DNA of 64,000 bases from Thalassovita gelatinovora (GCF_001458355.1 NZ_CYSA01000015.1:5001-69000), one strand, 5' to 3'. Shown: positions 34,720-43,968, numbered from the stretch's first letter. Notes: generated from the sequence alone by a model not told the origin. Numbers and translations: made by a program.

Positions 34720-36921
34720 ATGACTGATTTCACCATGGAAAAGGACGCCGACGGCGTCGCCATCGTCACCTGGGACTGCCCCGGCAAATCGATGAATGTA
34801 ATGAGCGGCGAAGCTCTGATCGAGTTGGGCGACCTGATCGACACCGCCCTGACTGACGACACCGTCAAGGGTATCGTCATCACCTCCGGCAAGAAAGATT
34901 TCGCCGGCGGCATGGACCTGAACGTGCTGGCCGACATGAAAACCGGGGCTGGTGACAACCCGGCACAAGGCCTGTTTGATGGCATCATGCAGATGCATGG
35001 GCTGCTGCGCAAAATCGAACTGGCGGGGATGGATTTGAAGACCAAGAAAGGTGGCAAGCCGATCGCAGCCGCCCTGCCCGGTACCGCTGTGGGCATCGGG
35101 CTAGAACTGCCGCTGTCGACCCACCGCATCTTTGCCGCCGAGAATCCCAAGGCCAAGATCGGCCTGCCGGAAATCATGGTCGGCATTTTCCCCGGTGCCG
35201 GCGGCACCACCCGTCTGGTGCGCAAGCTGGGCGCGATGGCCGCGTCACCCTTCCTGCTGCAAGGTAAACTGGTCGATCCGAAGAAAGCCAAGGGCGCGGG
35301 TATTATCGACGAAGTGGTCGCTGATCCGGTCGCCGCAGCCAAAGACTGGGTACTGAATGCCAAGGATGCCGATCTGGTCAAACCGTGGGATGCCAAGGGC
35401 TACAAGATGCCCGGTGGTGCGCCTTATCATCCGGCCGGTTTCCCGACCTTTGTCGGCGCCTCGGCGATGGTCAACGCCAATACCAATGGTGCTTTCCCGG
35501 CGGCCAAGGCGCTGCTGAGCGCGGTTTATGAAGGTGCGATGGTGCCATTTGACACCGCACTGAAGATCGAAGCGCGTTGGTTCACCCATATCCTGATGAA
35601 CCCGTCGTCATCGGCGATGATCCGGTCGTTGTTCCTGAACAAGGAAGCGCTGGAAAAAGGCGCGGTGCGGCCGCAAGACATCCCCGATCAGTCAGTCAAG
35701 AAACTGGGCGTATTGGGCGCAGGCATGATGGGCGCGGGCATCGCGCTGGTCTCGGCGCAGGCGGGCATGGAAGTCGTGCTGATCGACCGCGATCAGGCCG
35801 CAGCCGACAAGGGCAAAGCCTACTCCGAGACCTATCTCGACAAGGGCATCAAGCGCGGTAAGGTCACTGCCGAGAAGAAAGAAGCGATGCTGTCTCTGAT
35901 CACGGCAACCCCGGATCTGGACGCGCTGAAAGGCTGCGATCTGATCATTGAAGCAGTGTTTGAAGACCCCGGCGTCAAGGCCGAGATGACCAAGAAGGTC
36001 GAGGCGATCATCCCCGAAGATTGCATCTTTGCCTCCAACACTTCGACTCTGCCGATCACCGAGTTGGCCAAGGCTTCCAAACGGTCCGAACAGTTCATCG
36101 GCATCCACTTCTTTTCGCCGGTCGAAAAAATGCTGCTGGTCGAGATCATCAAGGGCAAGGAAACCGGGGACCGTGCCGTCGCCAAGGCGCTGGATTACGT
36201 GCGCCAGATCCGCAAGACCCCGATCGTGGTCAATGATGCGCGGTTCTTCTACTGCAACCGTTGCATCATTCCCTACATGAACGAAGCGATGCGAATGGTG
36301 ACCGAGGGCGTGTCGCCGGTGCTGATCGACCATGCGGCACAGCAGCTTGGTTTCCCGGTGGGACCAATCCAGCTGACCGACGAAACCTCGATCGATCTGG
36401 GAGCCAAGATCGCCCGCGCGACCAAGCTGGCGATGGGCAACGCCTATCCCGAAAGCCCGTCCGACGATCTGATCTTCTGGATGGAAGGCGAAGGACGTCT
36501 GGGCCGCAAATCCAAGGCCGGTTTCTTCGACTATGACGAAAGCGGCAAGCGGCAGGGTTATTGGAAGGGCATGGTGGACAAATACCCGCTGACCGATCCG
36601 CAACCCGACCTGATCGAGGTCCAGGAACGTCTGATGTTCGCACAGGTGCTGGAAGCGGTGCGCGCACTGGAAGAAGGCGTTCTGATGGACATCCGCGAAG
36701 GTGATGTCGGCGCTATTCTGGCTTGGGGCTTTGCCCCATGGTCGGGCGGCCCGCTGAGCTGGATCGATATCATCGGCACGCCCTATGCCGCTGAACGCTG
36801 TGACCAGTTGACCGAAGCCTATGGCGACCGCTTTGCCTGTCCGCCGCTGCTGCGCGAAATGGCCGAGAAAGGTCAGACTTTCTATGGCCGGTTCGGCAAG
36901 GAAGACAAAGCGGCGGCCTAA
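34720..36921 (+). CDS. fadJ: Multifunctional enoyl-CoA hydratase / 3-hydroxyacyl-CoA dehydrogenase
   Basis: 733 residues from ATG 34720, with CAGGAG upstream. The N-terminal crotonase domain (about 1-300) has IAAALPGTAVGIGLELPLST and the catalytic Glu region LPEIMVGIFPGAGGTTRL. The NAD-binding Rossmann domain begins about 328 (LGVLGAGMMGAGIALVSAQA). Two C-terminal 3HCDH helical domains follow, with IGIHFFSPVEKMLLVEII for the catalytic His. It performs the second and third beta-oxidation steps in the cytosol. It ends the MerR-acd-GST-fadA-fadJ unit and is followed by a terminator. Confidence 0.94.
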   Translation: MTDFTMEKDADGVAIVTWDCPGKSMNVMSGEALIELGDLIDTALTDDTVKGIVITSGKKDFAGGMDLNVLADMKTGAGDNPAQGLFDGIMQMHGLLRKIELAGMDLKTKKGGKPIAAALPGTAVGIGLELPLSTHRIFAAENPKAKIGLPEIMVGIFPGAGGTTRLVRKLGAMAASPFLLQGKLVDPKKAKGAGIIDEVVADPVAAAKDWVLNAKDADLVKPWDAKGYKMPGGAPYHPAGFPTFVGASAMVNANTNGAFPAAKALLSAVYEGAMVPFDTALKIEARWFTHILMNPSSSAMIRSLFLNKEALEKGAVRPQDIPDQSVKKLGVLGAGMMGAGIALVSAQAGMEVVLIDRDQAAADKGKAYSETYLDKGIKRGKVTAEKKEAMLSLITATPDLDALKGCDLIIEAVFEDPGVKAEMTKKVEAIIPEDCIFASNTSTLPITELAKASKRSEQFIGIHFFSPVEKMLLVEIIKGKETGDRAVAKALDYVRQIRKTPIVVNDARFFYCNRCIIPYMNEAMRMVTEGVSPVLIDHAAQQLGFPVGPIQLTDETSIDLGAKIARATKLAMGNAYPESPSDDLIFWMEGEGRLGRKSKAGFFDYDESGKRQGYWKGMVDKYPLTDPQPDLIEVQERLMFAQVLEAVRALEEGVLMDIREGDVGAILAWGFAPWSGGPLSWIDIIGTPYAAERCDQLTEAYGDRFACPPLLREMAEKGQTFYGRFGKEDKAAA

Positions 36922-36943
36922 CGGCCCCGCCCAGTATTACCGA

Positions 36944-36975
36944 GTGCGCGCGTCCCTTCGGGGGCGCGCTTTTTA
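36944..36975 (+). terminator. Rho-independent terminator of the beta-oxidation unit
   Basis: A GC-rich stem (GCGCGCGTCCC against GGGGCGCGC, with one bulge) closes a TTCG-containing loop and is followed by TTTTT, 23 nt after the fadJ stop. Confidence 0.8.
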
Positions 36976-37036
36976 GTCGTCATGAAGAGAGGACGGATAA
37001 CAGTGCCCTTCGGGTGTATTGTCCCGGTCGTCGTCC

Positions 37037-37708
37037 TTACAGCACCACCGGCGTTTTTACCGGATCGAAGCTATAGCCGAACCGTTCGATATCCTCGGCG
37101 CAAATATCGGCCAGAAACGCCGCATCGGTGTCGCTATAGTAGCTGCGGTAATCTTTCAGGCGTCTCGATTCATTGACCCGAGGCAACCGCAGCGAAAACC
37201 CCAGATGTTCGACAAGCGGTTCGACATCCTCATCGACGTTTTCCAGTCGGATATAGCTATCGCAAATCTCGTTGCCGCGTGCATCTGTCATATAAAACCG
37301 CGCCGGGGTTTCCTGAAGTGTCCGCCAGGTCAAGGGATGGCTGAGAAAACCACTGAAGGCTTCGCCTTTGGCCAGCTTCACTGCCGGGTGATCGAAGGTT
37401 TGATCCCTGAGCCAATGATAATAGCTGACCACCCGATCCCACGGGTTGCGCACCATGGCAAAGGTGAAATAGCGCTCAATCTCGTCGGCACCGACCAAGC
37501 CTTCGATATCTGTCAGGGTGGAATGTTTCCACAGCCGCCCCTTGCAATCGGAACTTTGATACTTGCGCCGACGTTTGGCCGCCTTCGGCGTGTCGCCGAT
37601 CAGGATATCGTCCTTCTTCGCACGGTCTTCCAGCGCCAGCGCCATCGAAGTGCCGCCGGTTTTGGGGATATGGATAAAGATATATTGTCGACCATGCGAA
37701 ATGAACAT
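37037..37708 (-). CDS. Sulfotransferase family 2 protein
   Basis: 223 residues. The PAPS 5'-phosphosulfate loop is FIHIPKTGGTSM (about 11-22) and the 3'-phosphate motif is FAMVRNPWDRVVSYYHWLRD (about 83-102), both diagnostic of family 2 sulfotransferases. It should transfer sulfate from PAPS to a carbohydrate or other hydroxyl acceptor, commonly of cell-surface polysaccharide. It starts about 95 nt from the divergent RTX protease gene; no polysaccharide genes are nearby, so the acceptor is unknown. Confidence 0.85.
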   Translation of the reverse strand: MFISHGRQYIFIHIPKTGGTSMALALEDRAKKDDILIGDTPKAAKRRRKYQSSDCKGRLWKHSTLTDIEGLVGADEIERYFTFAMVRNPWDRVVSYYHWLRDQTFDHPAVKLAKGEAFSGFLSHPLTWRTLQETPARFYMTDARGNEICDSYIRLENVDEDVEPLVEHLGFSLRLPRVNESRRLKDYRSYYSDTDAAFLADICAEDIERFGYSFDPVKTPVVL

Positions 37709-37803
37709 GGCGCGATGCTAGCTCAAAGGAAGCATTGCCAAAAGGCCTAGCACACGCAAGACTCAGGAAATTTTCAAGCGGAAAGAAATTTGAGAGTAAA
37801 AGC

Positions 37804-39381
37804 ATGACACAGCAAGGCGTACCTCCCGAAGACATGCCCGAACGCATTGACGCAGTTCAGTGGCCCACATCCTATGATACCTATCACACGGCCGCAGCAC
37901 CACCGCTTCAGATCAGCTATAGTTTTCAGAATGACCGCCCCGATGATTTGCGCGAAACCAGTTGGACCGATGTCGGCGGCTGGGGCACGTATACCGACGC
38001 CGAACGCGATGCGGTGCGCGCCGGCCTGAGGGAATATGAACGTGTTCTGAACGTACAATTCGTCGAAACTCTGGACGAAACCGCAGTCGACATCACCTTC
38101 TTGCGCGCCTCTTCTGGGCTATCTGGCGGGCGGGGGCGGTTTCAATACGACAGTTGGCCCAGCCTCGAATATGACGGCTTTGTCGTGTTCAACAGCAATC
38201 GCGATCTGACCCAGCCCGGTGAAAGAAACCTGATCCTGCACGAGATCGGTCATGCCTTTTCGCTGAAACATCCGGGCAATTACGATGTGAATCCACTGAA
38301 TGCGCCGCCCGGGCCATATTTGCCCGAAGAGGAGGACAATTACCAATTCACATTGATGTCCTATACTCCGAACCCGGATCTTGGTCAGGAACCGGAAAGC
38401 CTGATGCTTTACGACATCGCCGCGCTGCAGGAACGGTGGGGCACCAATACGGATTATAATGCCGGGAACAATGCTTATGGCATGCGCGACGACGGCAATC
38501 TTTACGTCATCTGGGACGGTGCAGGCACCGATACCCTGACCGCCGAGGGCAGTACCACCGCAGCGGTTTTGGATCTCAGGGGCGGCCGGTTTTCGGAACT
38601 TGGCCACGCATCGGGCGGGGCACAGGCCCGGATCGCGGTCGCGTATGGCGTCGAGATCGAAAATGCGGTCGGCACGGATCGAAACGATCTGATCGAAGGC
38701 AACGATCTGGCCAATCAGATCGAAGGGCTGGATGGCAACGACACCCTGAACGGGCGCGGTGGCGATGACAGCCTGACCGGGGGAGACGGTTTGGATTCGC
38801 TGATCGGTGGCGATGGCAATGACACCATCATTGGCGGTCTAACCGATGCAGACCGCCGTGATGCCGCCTTCGGCGGAACGGGCGACGATTATATCGATGG
38901 CGGTTACGGCAATGACGAATTGCGCGGGGATGACGGTCAAGACACCTTGATCGGTGGCTTTGGCGCCGACACGGTCATCGGCGCAAACGGGGATGACAAC
39001 CTGACCGCGCAAGCTTGGGGCGACCTGCTGTATGGCGGCGCGGGCAATGATTTCCTGAACGGTGGTTTCGGATACGATCAAGCCAATGGCGGCGACGGGG
39101 CCGACCGGTTCTTTCACCTTGGGATCGCCGATCACGGGTCGGACTGGATTCAGGATTACAGCGCCTCAGACGGCGATATCCTGCAATTCGGAAACACCGG
39201 GATGCGCGAACAGTTTCAGGTCAATTTTGTTGAAACCGCAGGCGCAGGTGTCGCCGGAGTAGAAGAAGCCTTTGTCATCTACCGACCTAGCGGACAAATC
39301 CTTTGGGCCTTGGTGGATGGGGCGGCGCAATCGGAAATCACGCTGTGGCTGAACGGAACCGAACACGATCTTCTGACCTGA
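37804..39381 (+). CDS. Serralysin-like RTX metalloprotease
   Basis: 525 residues from ATG 37804. The metzincin zinc site is LHEIGHAFSLKHPGN (His146, Glu147, His150, His156) and the Met-turn is LMSYTP (Met185). From about 325 there are repeated calcium-binding RTX nonapeptides such as GLDGNDTLNGRGGDDSLTGG and GGTGDDYIDGGYGNDE. The C-terminus DWIQDY..DGDILQF is a typical M10 secretion-signal domain. It is predicted to be exported by a type I system; no such transporter is adjacent. There is no Sec signal peptide, as expected. The divergent neighbour is a sulfotransferase. Confidence 0.9.
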   Translation: MTQQGVPPEDMPERIDAVQWPTSYDTYHTAAAPPLQISYSFQNDRPDDLRETSWTDVGGWGTYTDAERDAVRAGLREYERVLNVQFVETLDETAVDITFLRASSGLSGGRGRFQYDSWPSLEYDGFVVFNSNRDLTQPGERNLILHEIGHAFSLKHPGNYDVNPLNAPPGPYLPEEEDNYQFTLMSYTPNPDLGQEPESLMLYDIAALQERWGTNTDYNAGNNAYGMRDDGNLYVIWDGAGTDTLTAEGSTTAAVLDLRGGRFSELGHASGGAQARIAVAYGVEIENAVGTDRNDLIEGNDLANQIEGLDGNDTLNGRGGDDSLTGGDGLDSLIGGDGNDTIIGGLTDADRRDAAFGGTGDDYIDGGYGNDELRGDDGQDTLIGGFGADTVIGANGDDNLTAQAWGDLLYGGAGNDFLNGGFGYDQANGGDGADRFFHLGIADHGSDWIQDYSASDGDILQFGNTGMREQFQVNFVETAGAGVAGVEEAFVIYRPSGQILWALVDGAAQSEITLWLNGTEHDLLT

Positions 39382-39491
39382 CCGACCTGAACCGAGCGGG
39401 GCCGGGACAAAAGATCGTTTGGTGTTCTTACGGACTGTTCAAGCCCCTCTCTGCCGCGCAATATGCGCCTTGAAAATGGGAGGAAATCATC

Positions 39492-41117
39492 ATGGGTTGG
39501 ATGGCCGACGAAACCGGACTGGGCAAAACTGCGGCGAACTATGTGCCGTTGACCCCGCTCTCTTGGCTGGAGCGGGCCAAGACCGTATTTCCAGACCTCC
39601 CGGCGGTGGTCTATGGTACGCACCGCAAAACCTATGTCGAATACCATGACCGGGTGACCCGGCTGGCTTCGGCCCTGACCAAGCTGGGGGTCAATCCCGG
39701 CGATGTGGTCGCCACCGTCCTGCCCAACATTCCGGCCCAGGCCGAAGCGCATTTCGGCATACCCGCCAGCGGCGCGGTTTTGAACACGATCAACACACGA
39801 CTGGAAGCCGACACCATCGCTTATATCCTTGATCACGGGCAAGCCAAGGTGGTGCTGGTCGACCCGCAATTCCTGCCGGCATTGGCGCAGGCGGTCGAAA
39901 TCATGGACGGCCCCGCGCCGATCCTGATCGAAGTGGCCGACGATCAGGCCGGGGTCCATGCCCATGGCCATTACATGGAATACGAAGCCCTGCTGGAAAC
40001 CGGTGACGCGAATTTCCAATGGATCATGCCCGAAGACGAATGGGAAAGTATCGCGCTGAATTACACCTCCGGCACCACAGGCCGGCCCAAGGGTGTGGTT
40101 TATCATCATCGCGGCGCCTATCTGAACGCGATGGGTCAGGTGATCAGTTGGCGGATGACATTGCACCCGCGCTATCTGACCATCGTGCCGCTGTTTCACT
40201 GCAACGGTTGGTGCCACACTTGGATGATGCCGGTTCTGGGCGGCACCGTGATCTGTTGCCGCGACATCACCGCCAAGGCCATCTTCGACGCCATCGCGGA
40301 GGAAGGCGTGACTCATTTCGGCGGTGCCCCGATCGTGTTGAACACGCTGGTCAATGCGCCCGCAGCCGACAAGCGCGATTTCGATCACGTGGTCGAGGTC
40401 TTCACCGCCGGGGCCCCGCCCGCTCCCGCGACCCTGGCCAAGATCGAACCGATGGGGTTCAACGTCACGCAGGTTTATGGCCTGACCGAAGTGTACGGCC
40501 CGGCCACCGAATGCACCTGGAAATCCAAATGGGACCCGTTGCAGGGTGATGACCGCGCCGCGATCAAGGCGCGGCAAGGCGTAGCAATGCCGATCTATGA
40601 ACATATCACCGTGGTTGATGAAAAAATGCAGCAAATACCGATGGATGGTACCACCCAAGGCGAAATCATCATGCGCGGAAACGGGGTAATGAAGGGCTAT
40701 CTGAAAAATCCCGACGCTACTGCCGAAGCCTTTGCCGGCGGCTATTTCCATACCGGCGACATCGCGTTGCAGCATCCCGACAGTTTCGTGCAGATCGCCG
40801 ACCGGGCCAAGGACATCATCATTTCGGGCGGTGAAAACATCAGTTCGGTCGAGGTCGAAGGCGTGCTGATGGCACATCCCGATGTGTTGCTATGCGCGGT
40901 GGTGGCGAAACCGGATGAAAAATGGGGTGAAGTCCCCTGCGCCTTTGTCGAATTGAAGGACGGGCATCAGGCGGATGAGGCCGATCTGATCGGCTTTGCC
41001 CGCGAACGGCTGGCCGGGTTCAAAACGCCGAAAAAGGTGGTGTTTCAGGAATTGCCCAAGACCTCGACCGGCAAGATCCAGAAATTCGAATTGCGAACGC
41101 TGGCCAAGGAACTCTGA
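39492..41117 (+). CDS. AMP-dependent acyl-CoA synthetase (medium-chain / DmdB-like)
   Basis: 541 residues, with GGGAGGAAATC upstream. ANL motifs: ALNYTSGTTGRPKGVVYHHR, VYGLTEVYGPATECTWKS, GYFHTGDIALQHPD, IADRAKDIIISGGENISSVEVE and the terminal lysine motif ELPKTSTGKIQKFEL. This branch includes medium-chain fatty-acyl ligases and the 3-methylmercaptopropionyl-CoA ligases DmdB of roseobacters; the active site alone does not separate these by eye. It probably functions in fatty-acid or DMSP-derived acid activation. It stands alone between the protease and the DUF2892 gene. Confidence 0.85.
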   Translation: MGWMADETGLGKTAANYVPLTPLSWLERAKTVFPDLPAVVYGTHRKTYVEYHDRVTRLASALTKLGVNPGDVVATVLPNIPAQAEAHFGIPASGAVLNTINTRLEADTIAYILDHGQAKVVLVDPQFLPALAQAVEIMDGPAPILIEVADDQAGVHAHGHYMEYEALLETGDANFQWIMPEDEWESIALNYTSGTTGRPKGVVYHHRGAYLNAMGQVISWRMTLHPRYLTIVPLFHCNGWCHTWMMPVLGGTVICCRDITAKAIFDAIAEEGVTHFGGAPIVLNTLVNAPAADKRDFDHVVEVFTAGAPPAPATLAKIEPMGFNVTQVYGLTEVYGPATECTWKSKWDPLQGDDRAAIKARQGVAMPIYEHITVVDEKMQQIPMDGTTQGEIIMRGNGVMKGYLKNPDATAEAFAGGYFHTGDIALQHPDSFVQIADRAKDIIISGGENISSVEVEGVLMAHPDVLLCAVVAKPDEKWGEVPCAFVELKDGHQADEADLIGFARERLAGFKTPKKVVFQELPKTSTGKIQKFELRTLAKEL

Positions 41118-41144
41118 CCGGTTCACCTCTTGCATCGAACTATA

Positions 41145-41164
41145 ATATTCCATATATGGAATAT
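41145..41164. promoter_or_regulatory. SqrR/BigR-like palindromic operator
   Basis: ATATTCCATATATGGAATAT is a perfect 20-bp palindrome containing ATTC-N8-GAAT, the form described for the sulfide-responsive repressor SqrR of Rhodobacter and related to BigR sites. It lies 80 nt before the DUF2892 gene. The regulator is not in the window. Confidence 0.65.
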
Positions 41165-41243
41165 CAACGCACCCACCGGGATTGGGCATATCGCCGTTTT
41201 GCGGTTTCTTCGCCGGATGTGCTTTATACAAGAGGATACAGAA

Positions 41244-41435
41244 ATGACCATCAATCAAGCCGTCACCGCCTTTGCGGGCTTCATGGTTCTTCTTTCGTTG
41301 GTGCTGACCTACTGGGTTCACCCGGCCTTCGTCTGGTTTACCGTCTTCATAAGTATCAACCTGATTCAGTCGGCCTTCACCGGGATGTGTCCGGCCGCGT
41401 ACATCTTTCGCAAAATCGGATTCAAAGCGGCATGA
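41244..41435 (+). CDS. DUF2892 small membrane protein
   Basis: 63 residues from ATG 41244. Two hydrophobic segments (AVTAFAGFMVLLSLVLTYWV and FVWFTVFISINLIQSAF) are followed by TGMCPAAYIFRKIGF, with the conserved Cys-Pro that ends the DUF2892/YgaP transmembrane domain. In E. coli YgaP this domain is fused to a rhodanese. Members are frequently in sulfide- or persulfide-responsive operons, which agrees with the SqrR-like palindrome just upstream. The protein itself is likely an inner-membrane dimer of unknown activity. Confidence 0.8.
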   Translation: MTINQAVTAFAGFMVLLSLVLTYWVHPAFVWFTVFISINLIQSAFTGMCPAAYIFRKIGFKAA

Positions 41436-41535
41436 TCTGCTTAAGGTAGGTTTTCCACTCCTCTGCTAGCCAATTGCCGCCCTGCCCCATGGCGTGCTAT
41501 TCAGGTCTCGAAGAACGAGGCAGAGCAGCGCCCGC

Positions 41536-42555
41536 ATGACAGCATTGACAAAATACCAGCGGATCGAGGCATCTGGCCTTTGGCGCGCCTCGCCCGAGGA
41601 ACAGCGGCGCGAAGTGATCGTGTCGATCGGTGACGCGACGCTGATCATTTCCGACCTGCGGGACCGGGCCCTGACCCATTGGTCTCTCCCCGCCGTGATG
41701 CGCGCCAATCCGGGCGACTGGCCCGCAATCTATCATCCAGATGGCGACCCCGGCGAAACCTTGGAACTGACCGAAGGCGAAACCGAAATGGTCGCCGCAA
41801 TCGAAAAGCTGCGCAATGCGATCGAACGGCGGCGGCCAAGGCCGGGGCGGCTCAGAACCGCGATGATGGCAGCTTCGCTGGCGTCGGTTCTGGCGGTCGG
41901 GGTATTCTGGTTGCCCGGTGCGATGGTCGACCACACGCTCAGCGTGGTACCCGCAGCCAAACGGCTGGATATTGGTCAGCGCCTATTGGCGGATATTCAG
42001 CGGTTGTCCGGTCCATCCTGCAATTCCGCCTCCGCGCGCCTTGCGCTGGATCACTTGGCAGAACGGCTGACCGACGACGATCTGCACCTTACCGTGGTGA
42101 AGACCGGTGTGCCCGACAGCGTCATGTTGCCGGGCAATATCATGGTCCTGAACAGCGCCTTGTTCGAAGATTACGAAGTTCCCGATATCGCTGCTGGCCA
42201 CATCATTGCAGCAACCCTGCGCGCCCGTGCGTCGGACCCGCTGGATCGGTTGCTGCGCCACAGCGGCATGTTCAGCAGTCTCAGGCTGCTGACCACGGGA
42301 ACGCTGCCTGACGAGACGCTCAAGGCCTATGCCGAAGCTCTGTTGACCCAGCCCGAAACCGAATTGCCCGTCGAAACTCTGTTGCAGGGGTTTCAGGAGG
42401 CCGGGGTGAAATCCAGCCCCTATGCTTATGCTTTGGACGTGTCGGGCGAAGCGACGCTGCCTTTGATCGAAGCCGATCCCTTTCCCGGCGCTGCGCCCAG
42501 CCCGGTTCTGTCCGATGGTGACTGGATCAGGCTGCAAAGCATCTGCGAAACTTAA
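41536..42555 (+). CDS. Membrane protein resembling an inactive M48-type peptidase
   Basis: 339 residues from ATG 41536. A cytosolic N-terminal part (1-105) is followed by one membrane segment (about 108-128, MMAASLASVLAVGVFWLPGA). The outer part recalls M48 peptidases: VMLPGNIMVLNSALFEDYE resembles the A.PGG.I.V..GLL block preceding the zinc site, but where HExxH is expected the sequence is PDIAAGHIIAATLRA, with no HE pair. It is therefore probably not an active protease. A similar gene order may occur in other roseobacters. The function is unknown; the M48 link is my inference from motif order. Confidence 0.65.
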   Translation: MTALTKYQRIEASGLWRASPEEQRREVIVSIGDATLIISDLRDRALTHWSLPAVMRANPGDWPAIYHPDGDPGETLELTEGETEMVAAIEKLRNAIERRRPRPGRLRTAMMAASLASVLAVGVFWLPGAMVDHTLSVVPAAKRLDIGQRLLADIQRLSGPSCNSASARLALDHLAERLTDDDLHLTVVKTGVPDSVMLPGNIMVLNSALFEDYEVPDIAAGHIIAATLRARASDPLDRLLRHSGMFSSLRLLTTGTLPDETLKAYAEALLTQPETELPVETLLQGFQEAGVKSSPYAYALDVSGEATLPLIEADPFPGAAPSPVLSDGDWIRLQSICET

Positions 42556-42582
42556 AAGACCCCCACCGATATGGCAGGGGTC
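42554..42582 (-). terminator. Terminator between convergent genes
   Basis: GACCCC (42558-42563) and GGGGTC (42577-42582) form the stem. On the minus strand the stem is followed by TTTTAAG, 24 nt after the SPOR gene stop at 42607. Confidence 0.65.
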
Positions 42583-42606
42583 CATCATTCAAAGCCGTTC
42601 GAAATG

Positions 42607-43968
42607 TCAGCGGCGCAGGAATGCGTCGCTGAACCCGGAACGGCGCACCGCACCCAGCGCCTGTTGCGCCCCGGCATTGGACGGGAACGGACCCGCCACC
42701 ACGATCTGATAGGCTTTGCCGTTGCGCTTGGCGCTCCAGATCCTCACCGGCAGGCCTGACTGTTTCAGCCGCAGGGCGGTTTTCTGAGCGTTCGATGGCA
42801 CGCCGAACATGCCGACCTGCACAAAGCTCTGACCGCTGGGCTGCACCGTCGGTTTGTGCGCGGGCTTGGCGGGCACCGATTTCACCGGGGCACGGGATTT
42901 TGTCGACATCACGCCGGTCGTGCCACCTGCGGCATTGTCACGTTCGATCTGTGCCAAGGTCTGGGTCTGCGTCGTCAGGTCGGTGAACGGATAGAGCAGC
43001 CCCGGATTCATCCGAGTCACATTCTGCCCGGTCGCGCGATCAATCAGTTGACGCGGGATCGTGTCGGTCCAAACCAGCGCCATCTGCGCCTGCCCGGTCC
43101 GGGTCTGATGCGCCCGGTACGGATTGAGACGATCATCATCCCAAACCTGCCGGTATCCTTTGGGGATCGGGTTGGCCAACTTGGCGTTGAGTTGCTGTTC
43201 ATAGACGTGACGGGGCACGATACGGGCATTGGGCGACAGCGTGGCCACCTGTGCCGATGCTGCGGGCGTAGCGGAGCGAACCTGTATCTTTCGGGTGTAG
43301 GTCTGCACAACCGGTGCGGGCGCGGCGATCCGACGTTTGCCACTGTTCCCCGTGGCGTAAGATACTGGCGATTCCGCCTGCGGACCACAGCGTACGCCCG
43401 ACCCTGTCAGATATTTCTGACTGATCGCCGACGCCCCAGCACAGGCTGTTGCCATCGCCGCCGGGACCGGAACCGGAGCCGGCTTCATCTTCATCGCCCG
43501 CGTTTTCGGCGCCGGTTGCACCGGTTTGATCATTTTGGGCGGGGTCGCGATGGATGCGATCGTGGTCATCGGTTTGCGCACCGTCCGCGGCGCGGGCTTC
43601 GCCGCGGGGGCCTGAACCACTTGGCGCTGCCTGACCACCGCCTGCGGCTTGACCGCTACCGGCTCCGCTTTGGCCGTCGGAGCATCGGCAATCACCGGCA
43701 GTTTCTCTGCCGTCGCCTGCGCAAAGGTCGGCTTGGCGTTGCAAATATGATCCCGTCCACGCGTCACCCGCGGCACCCAAGTCACATTTCCATCGATCCC
43801 GGCGCGGATATAAACGCAGCCCCGGCTATCGACATATTGATTGCCTTTGTAGCTGGAGGGTGGAAATTCCGCCGGTTCATCCGCCCCCCGAAGGGTGGCG
43901 GCCTGAACCATTCCAAACCCCATCGAAAAAGCGACAGCGGCGCTTGCGGCTACTCTAAAAAACTTCAT
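42607..43968 (-). CDS. SPOR-domain protein
   Basis: 453 residues from ATG 43968. An N-terminal signal peptide (MKFFRVAASAAVAFSMGFGM, ending VQA) leads to a short folded part (about 25-75, YVDSRGCVYIRAGIDGN), a long Pro/Ala/Lys-rich linker (about 90-260), and a C-terminal SPOR domain (about 380-453: SFVQVGMFGVPSNAQKTALR, KAYQIVVAGPFPSNAGAQQA). SPOR domains bind denuded septal peptidoglycan glycans, so a periplasmic division or envelope role is likely. Four or more Cys residues in the middle are unusual for SPOR proteins. Confidence 0.85.
   Translation of the reverse strand: MKFFRVAASAAVAFSMGFGMVQAATLRGADEPAEFPPSSYKGNQYVDSRGCVYIRAGIDGNVTWVPRVTRGRDHICNAKPTFAQATAEKLPVIADAPTAKAEPVAVKPQAVVRQRQVVQAPAAKPAPRTVRKPMTTIASIATPPKMIKPVQPAPKTRAMKMKPAPVPVPAAMATACAGASAISQKYLTGSGVRCGPQAESPVSYATGNSGKRRIAAPAPVVQTYTRKIQVRSATPAASAQVATLSPNARIVPRHVYEQQLNAKLANPIPKGYRQVWDDDRLNPYRAHQTRTGQAQMALVWTDTIPRQLIDRATGQNVTRMNPGLLYPFTDLTTQTQTLAQIERDNAAGGTTGVMSTKSRAPVKSVPAKPAHKPTVQPSGQSFVQVGMFGVPSNAQKTALRLKQSGLPVRIWSAKRNGKAYQIVVAGPFPSNAGAQQALGAVRRSGFSDAFLRR

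Noticed and set aside
39279-40877. A 532-codon open frame antisense to the acyl-CoA synthetase gene
   Set aside because: Same reason: the opposite strand has a full ANL enzyme with all motifs and a ribosome-binding site; the antisense product is His-rich and unrecognisable.
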